Assembly (NCBI GenBank): GCA_038230955.1
Contig: JBBRMG010000016.1
Span: 1-24,237, forward strand
DNA: 24,237 bases
Source of the DNA: JBBRMG01 sp038230955
GTDB lineage: Bacteria; Patescibacteriota; Doudnabacteria; UBA920
Direction: 5' to 3'
The position numbers and the translations under genes were made by a program. The number at the start of each line of letters is the position of its first letter. Positions within the stretch are counted from its first letter, which is position 1. This document shows, piece after piece, positions 21,638-24,237 of this stretch. The notes under the pieces were generated by a model. The model ran no database searches. It was not told the origin of the DNA and saw only the letters and a program-made list of their open reading frames with translations.

Positions 21638-21678
21638 TGTAAGTCGTTCACATTCGGTGTGCGACTTACAATTTTTTT
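21637..21678 (+). terminator. Terminator hairpin overlapping the M48 promoter
   Basis: TTGTAAGTCG (21637-21646) pairs perfectly with CGACTTACAA (21662-21671). An inner CACA/TGTG stem is closed by a TTCGG loop, with two unpaired T on one side, and seven T follow. Transcripts of the upstream envelope operon would read the whole hairpin and stop. Transcripts from the promoter at 21609 begin inside the stem and lack most of its outer arm, so they should escape. Confidence 0.8.
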
Positions 21679-21698
21679 AGTTTCTGTTGAAAACCCGT

Positions 21699-21704
21699 AG
21701 GAGG
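21699..21704 (+). promoter_or_regulatory. Perfect Shine-Dalgarno of the M48 gene
   Basis: AGGAGG lies 8 nt before ATG 21713. Apart from the 2094 gene, no other gene in the window has such a site. Confidence 0.85.
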
Positions 21705-21712
21705 GGAATAAA

Positions 21713-22567
21713 ATGAAATGCAATTTTAAAGTTATGATGTTCCTTTTCGGGACATTGGTGTTGTCGCTCGTGCTGAGTGGCTCAGGTTTTGGCCAGACGG
21801 TTATCGTCGCGCCAAAAAACAATTATCCTATTGAGCAGGATAGTATCATTCGGGACAAGTATTCTTCCGAGGTTACTGGCACAGGTAAGATTTACCGGAA
21901 CGCTGAACTCCAGCTATTGGTTAACGAAATTGGCCAGCGCTTAGTGGCCGCAGTGCCGTCGGAGTATCCCAATTACGGGTTTGAATATCGATTCGTAATG
22001 ATCAAAGATCAGTCGATTAATGCGTTTGCATTACCGGCAGGTTTTGTCGCTGTGAACACGGGGCTGATCGCCGCTTGCAACAACACCGATGAACTCGCCG
22101 CTGTCATGGCGCACGAGATTAGCCATGTTGTGCTAAGACATGGCACCGCTGCGATGACTAAAGACAGTAGCTTCTCGCTATTGAAAGTGGGCATCGTTCT
22201 GGCTGGCAGTATGGTCGGTGGTAGTGGCGGCGGAGCCATTGCTTACGGCGGTTTAAGTGCTCTGAATATTTTCGAGTTAAAGTATTCGCGTGAGTATGAG
22301 AAGCAGGCGGACTTGCTTGGTACGCACATTCTGGTTCGCGCCGGATATGGGGCGTATAATATGCAAAATGTTATGCGCGTAATTGAAGCGCAGTCTGGTA
22401 GTGGCGGTGCTCAGTGGTTGTCTAACCACCCGAATCCAGCGAATCGGGTGAAGTATCTTGGTGAGGAGAACAAGATGCTCCCGGCTCCTGTGACGCCAGC
22501 GCCGACTCATTACACTGAGTTCAAGCGTTTGCAAGCTCAGCTTGCCGCAGACAAGGGTAAACAGTAA
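21713..22567 (+). CDS. M48-family zinc metalloprotease, secreted or periplasmic
   Basis: The 284-residue protein has a signal peptide (about 1-28: hydrophobic MMFLFGTLVLSLVLSGSGFG). The M48 peptidase domain follows, with the zinc motif H134-E-I-S-H138 and the third ligand in the helix E196-x3-D200 (EYEKQADLLG). INAFALPAGFVAVNTGLI (about 102-119) upstream of the zinc motif is typical of the BepA/LoiP-like secreted M48 group. A Gly-rich loop (MVGGSGGGAIAYGG) and the SNHPNPANRVKYL block follow; the family often shows S-x-HP-x2-x2-R there. It probably degrades or checks misfolded envelope proteins. No TPR domain is attached. Its expression signals (TTGACA promoter, leader, AGGAGG) differ from most neighbours, so it may have been acquired by transfer. 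Confidence 0.95.
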   Translation: MKCNFKVMMFLFGTLVLSLVLSGSGFGQTVIVAPKNNYPIEQDSIIRDKYSSEVTGTGKIYRNAELQLLVNEIGQRLVAAVPSEYPNYGFEYRFVMIKDQSINAFALPAGFVAVNTGLIAACNNTDELAAVMAHEISHVVLRHGTAAMTKDSSFSLLKVGIVLAGSMVGGSGGGAIAYGGLSALNIFELKYSREYEKQADLLGTHILVRAGYGAYNMQNVMRVIEAQSGSGGAQWLSNHPNPANRVKYLGEENKMLPAPVTPAPTHYTEFKRLQAQLAADKGKQ

Positions 22568-22609
22568 AATTGCAAATCATTGCAGAAACAGTCGGAGTTT
22601 TCCGGCAAA

Positions 22610-22647
22610 CAGGCCTTGCAACTTTTAGTTACTCGGCCTGATTTTTT
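22610..22647 (+). terminator. Probable terminator of the M48 gene
   Basis: CAGGCC (22610-22615) pairs with GGCCTG (22635-22640) across a 19-nt loop, and A-TTTTTT follows. The stem is short and the loop long, so efficiency is uncertain. The T-run reaches the stop codon of the convergent HEPN gene (22646-22648). Confidence 0.55.
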
Positions 22648-22969
22648 ATATAGCCTCTAGCTGTTGTTTTAGTGATGATATGTCTGTTTCATAAGCTTTC
22701 CATACTTCTTCGGCATCGACATGAGCGTACTCATGGATAAGTAAGTTGCCCATAGATTTTAAACCACGCCAATCAATTTCTGGATGAGCAGTTCTAAATT
22801 CTTCAGATAATTTGCCTGAGGCCTCCCCAATAATTTCCAGCGCCCGAGCAGCAGCAAATTGTTTTTCTACATCCGAAAGAAAGGCTTGCTTGTCGCTGCC
22901 TGGTAAAAAAGTTTCTAGAATTTCAATATGCTCCAGCATATCTTGGAGATAGACACTGTTATCAGCCAT
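22646..22969 (-). CDS. HEPN (HepT/DUF86) protein with altered catalytic motif
   Basis: The 107-residue protein fits HepT-type HEPN toxins, which are ribonucleases paired with MNT antitoxins. Family blocks are present: YLQDMLEHIEILE, the middle ARALEIIGEASGKL (residues about 41-54), EIDWRGLKSMGN and the final LIHEYAHVDAEEVW. HepT enzymes need the motif R-x4-H-x-Y. Here the sequence is G74-N-L-L-I-H79-E-Y81: His and Tyr are kept but the Arg is Gly, which one base change from CGC to GGC could cause. Nuclease activity is therefore doubtful, while the Tyr that MntA modifies in studied systems remains. It overlaps the upstream MNT gene by 8 nt, the usual arrangement for coupled pairs. It is last in a five-gene minus-strand cluster. 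Confidence 0.9.
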   Translation of the reverse strand: MADNSVYLQDMLEHIEILETFLPGSDKQAFLSDVEKQFAAARALEIIGEASGKLSEEFRTAHPEIDWRGLKSMGNLLIHEYAHVDAEEVWKAYETDISSLKQQLEAI

Positions 22970-23246
22970 AAATGTATATTGCGTCGCGCAAAATATTAGA
23001 TTTGAAAGCCGGTTTCAAGGAATTAGTTTTAACTAAGTCAACTTTTTTATGGAGCAGGTCTTCTAACAGATAATTAAGCCGGGCAAGCTTAAGGAGTCCA
23101 AGAGGCTCATGGAGTTCTAGTAGCAAATCTACATCGCTATGAGGTGTGTCTTCGCCGCGAGCGACCGAACCAAATACAGCAGCGCGTTTAACGCCAAAAT
23201 CCTTTAGCAAAGGTGTAATTTGAATTTTGATGTCTTCAGTAGTCAT
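22962..23246 (-). CDS. MNT-domain nucleotidyltransferase (MntA-like antitoxin) 1
   Basis: The 94-residue minimal nucleotidyltransferase has G26-S27-x10-D38-x-D40 (FGSVARGEDTPHSDVDLLLEL) and a third acidic residue, D70 (KKVDLV); together these form the metal-binding active site of the Pol-beta fold. In studied MntA/HepT pairs the MNT protein AMPylates the Tyr of the HEPN RX4HXY motif and so silences the toxin. The C-terminus (ILRDAIYIYG) is complete, as expected. It overlaps HEPN 1 downstream by 8 nt and the MNT 2 gene upstream by 4 nt (ATGA), so the three genes should be translated together. Its direct partner is presumably HEPN 1. Confidence 0.92.
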   Translation of the reverse strand: MTTEDIKIQITPLLKDFGVKRAAVFGSVARGEDTPHSDVDLLLELHEPLGLLKLARLNYLLEDLLHKKVDLVKTNSLKPAFKSNILRDAIYIYG

Positions 23247-23467
23247 ATAGTTATTAAGTCAACGTCACGGCCGAGGCTATCATGTAATTGGTCGTCTAAA
23301 AGAAGGTATGCGGCAAAAGTAGGTGACTTGTTGAATTTCATCAGAATGTCTACATCGCTATCTGGCCCTGCTTCTCCTCGGGCAACACTGCCAAAGACGC
23401 CAGCGTATTGTAAGCCGGATTGTTTGAGCACAGGCATGATTTTTTGTTCAACTTCTTTTATAGTCAT
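23243..23467 (-). CDS. MNT-domain nucleotidyltransferase 2, short
   Basis: At 74 residues this is about 20 residues shorter than the other two MNT proteins. The active-site set is intact: G26-S27 (GSVARGEAGPDSDVDILMKF) and D38/D40, with D70 near the end (RDVDLITI). The chain stops just after the strand carrying D70, so the C-terminal helix and strand found in MNT 1 and MNT 3 are missing. It could be a truncated copy or a naturally minimal form. It starts 8 nt after the stop of the frameshifted HEPN 2 gene and shares 4 nt with MNT 1. Its N-terminus resembles MNT 3 closely (MTIxEVxQKIxPVLK), suggesting tandem duplication. No HEPN gene follows it directly. Confidence 0.85.
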   Translation of the reverse strand: MTIKEVEQKIMPVLKQSGLQYAGVFGSVARGEAGPDSDVDILMKFNKSPTFAAYLLLDDQLHDSLGRDVDLITI

Positions 23468-23475
23468 ATGGATAT

Positions 23476-23827
23476 TTAAACTTTTTGCTCGAAGTATGCT
23501 TTTAGTTTCCCATTAACATCGGGGATATCGTTAGTGACTGTATCCCAAACCTGCTCTAAATCCAGTTCAAAATATTCATGCACTGCTAAATCCCGAAAGC
23601 CGGCCATGAGTCGCCATGGTAAATCTATGGCTTGCTTTATATCATCAGGCAATTTTTTGGCCAGTTCGCCTATGACTATTAATTGCATAATTATTGCGCT
23701 TTGGGTTTTTTTGGTCTTTTGAAAATTTGGATAAATTATACCCAGTTGAAAAATCTGCAAGCTTTTTAGTTGCCTGAATCATTAATTCTAAGGCCATCCC
23801 ACGATCTTTGTTAATATTATCGGGCAT
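23476..23827 (-). pseudogene. HEPN (HepT/DUF86) gene with frameshift at an A7 run
   Basis: Two reading frames together encode one complete HepT-like protein of about 116 residues. The first, from ATG 23827, gives MPDNINKDRGMALELMIQAT and on to FSKDQK. The second, ending at 23476, gives TQSAIIMQLIVIGELAKKL through to the catalytic region R78-D-L-A-V-H83-E-Y85, which is an intact R-x4-H-x-Y. The frames meet at seven A on the minus strand (T7, plus-strand 23706-23712). Removing one A would join them and recreate the family block KTQxAxxxQLxxIGE. Translation without correction would yield a toxin fragment lacking the active site. It may be a pseudogene, a slippage-controlled gene or a sequencing error. 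The start overlaps the MNT 3 end by 11 nt, as in functional MNT-HEPN pairs. Confidence 0.85.
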
Positions 23828-24107
23828 AAACTTTGACCAAGTCTTTATTAATTTTTGCAGAAAGTTTGGGAGTAAGCGCGGCTTCTGAAATTAAATCAAC
23901 TTTTTTGTCTAAGGCCTGTTCCAAATCTTGTTTCAGACCAATAAACCCCCAAATACCCCGGGGCAATTTACCCACTTTTATTAGCAAATCGACATCGCTT
24001 TTAGGCATGTCCTCTCCCCGTGAGACACTGCCAAAAACGCTAGCGTACTCTACATTGTAGGCTTTAAGTACAGGGGTAATTTTCTGCGTTACTTCTTCTA
24101 TAGTCAT
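23817..24107 (-). CDS. MNT-domain nucleotidyltransferase (MntA-like antitoxin) 3
   Basis: The first gene of the MNT/HEPN cluster, 96 residues. It carries the motif G26-S27-x10-D38-x-D40 (FGSVSRGEDMPKSDVDLLIK) and D71 (KKVDLISE). The C-terminal block LSAKINKDLVKVYAR is full-length. Its natural partner is the HEPN gene that overlaps its last 11 nt and is frameshifted. The MntA-type mode (AMPylation of HepT) is established for related pairs and inferred here. The ATG is placed 6 nt after a TATAAT, giving a leaderless transcript that could cover all five genes of the cluster, since all gaps are 8 nt or less. Confidence 0.92.
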   Translation of the reverse strand: MTIEEVTQKITPVLKAYNVEYASVFGSVSRGEDMPKSDVDLLIKVGKLPRGIWGFIGLKQDLEQALDKKVDLISEAALTPKLSAKINKDLVKVYAR

Positions 24108-24113
24108 ATAACT

Positions 24114-24119
24114 ATTATA
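24114..24119 (-). promoter_or_regulatory. -10 box of the MNT/HEPN cluster
   Basis: The minus strand reads TATAAT, ending 6 nt before ATG 24107. The TG of the extended element is absent (CGCTTATAAT). As the cluster has almost no gaps, this is probably the only promoter for the five genes. Confidence 0.6.
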
Positions 24120-24237
24120 AGCGCTAAGCTATGAAAGTGCAATTGATTCCGTATCCTAAACCTGAAATTCGGGTGATATACGTGGGTGGGAAGTCTTATC
24201 CATAAAGCTGAGTATGTTTCCAGATATCAATCAGAAT

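Noticed and set aside
23700..23720. Programmed -1 frameshift at the slippery A-AAA-AAC in HEPN 2
   Set aside because: The heptamer is in phase for -1 slippage, but the downstream HEPN frame needs +1 (or -2), so a classic -1 event would not make the full protein.

Overview
The window looks like a stretch of chromosome from a small-genome bacterium of the Candidate Phyla Radiation (Patescibacteria), most likely Parcubacteria-like. This is an inference with no marker-gene proof. The reasons are: dense short operons of housekeeping genes (argS, ileS, recO, queA, uvrD-type helicase, rsmA, smpB) interleaved with small unnamed membrane and secreted proteins; an isoleucyl-tRNA synthetase of the eukaryote-like type 2; a secreted protein with C-x5-C-x3-C repeats; and near absence of Shine-Dalgarno sequences. 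All genes read with the standard code. No tRNA, rRNA, CRISPR array or insertion sequence was found.

Layout. 1-130: two tandem minus-strand terminator hairpins. 158-1972: four minus-strand genes (membrane protein with a histone H1-like tail, small membrane protein, PLD-type nuclease, SmpB). 2094-2537: an unrecognised plus-strand gene with its own strong promoter, Shine-Dalgarno and terminator. 2586-2922: two overlapping tiny membrane proteins on the minus strand. 3040-9245: plus-strand operon argS-ileS-CBS protein-recO, followed by a large anchored surface protein (9274-11100). 11104-13444: minus strand, a LysM-CHAP wall hydrolase overlapping queA. 13445-13778: the only long gap; it holds an 18-bp inverted repeat, related repeat cores and a perfect DnaA box upstream of the helicase. 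13779-16836: helicase and rsmA. 16862-17389: DUF192 lipoprotein, minus strand. 17518-21566: four-gene envelope operon of signal-peptide or membrane-anchored proteins, possibly a pilus or secretion assembly. 21713-22567: M48 metalloprotease. 22646-24107: a minus-strand cluster of three MNT nucleotidyltransferases and two HEPN proteins (MntA/HepT toxin-antitoxin type).

Two themes stand out. First, there seem to be two expression styles. Most genes have an extended -10 box (TGnTATAAT or close) and poor -35; at six of them the box ends only 6-9 nt before the start codon, which implies leaderless mRNAs, and a seventh (24107) has the same spacing without the TG. Two genes (2094 and 21713) instead have TTGACA-17 bp-TATAxT without TGn, a long 5' leader and a perfect AGGAGG. 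Second, both HEPN toxins in the terminal cluster are damaged in different ways (a frameshift in an A7 run; loss of the catalytic Arg of RX4HXY), while the three MNT proteins keep their GSx10DxD motif.
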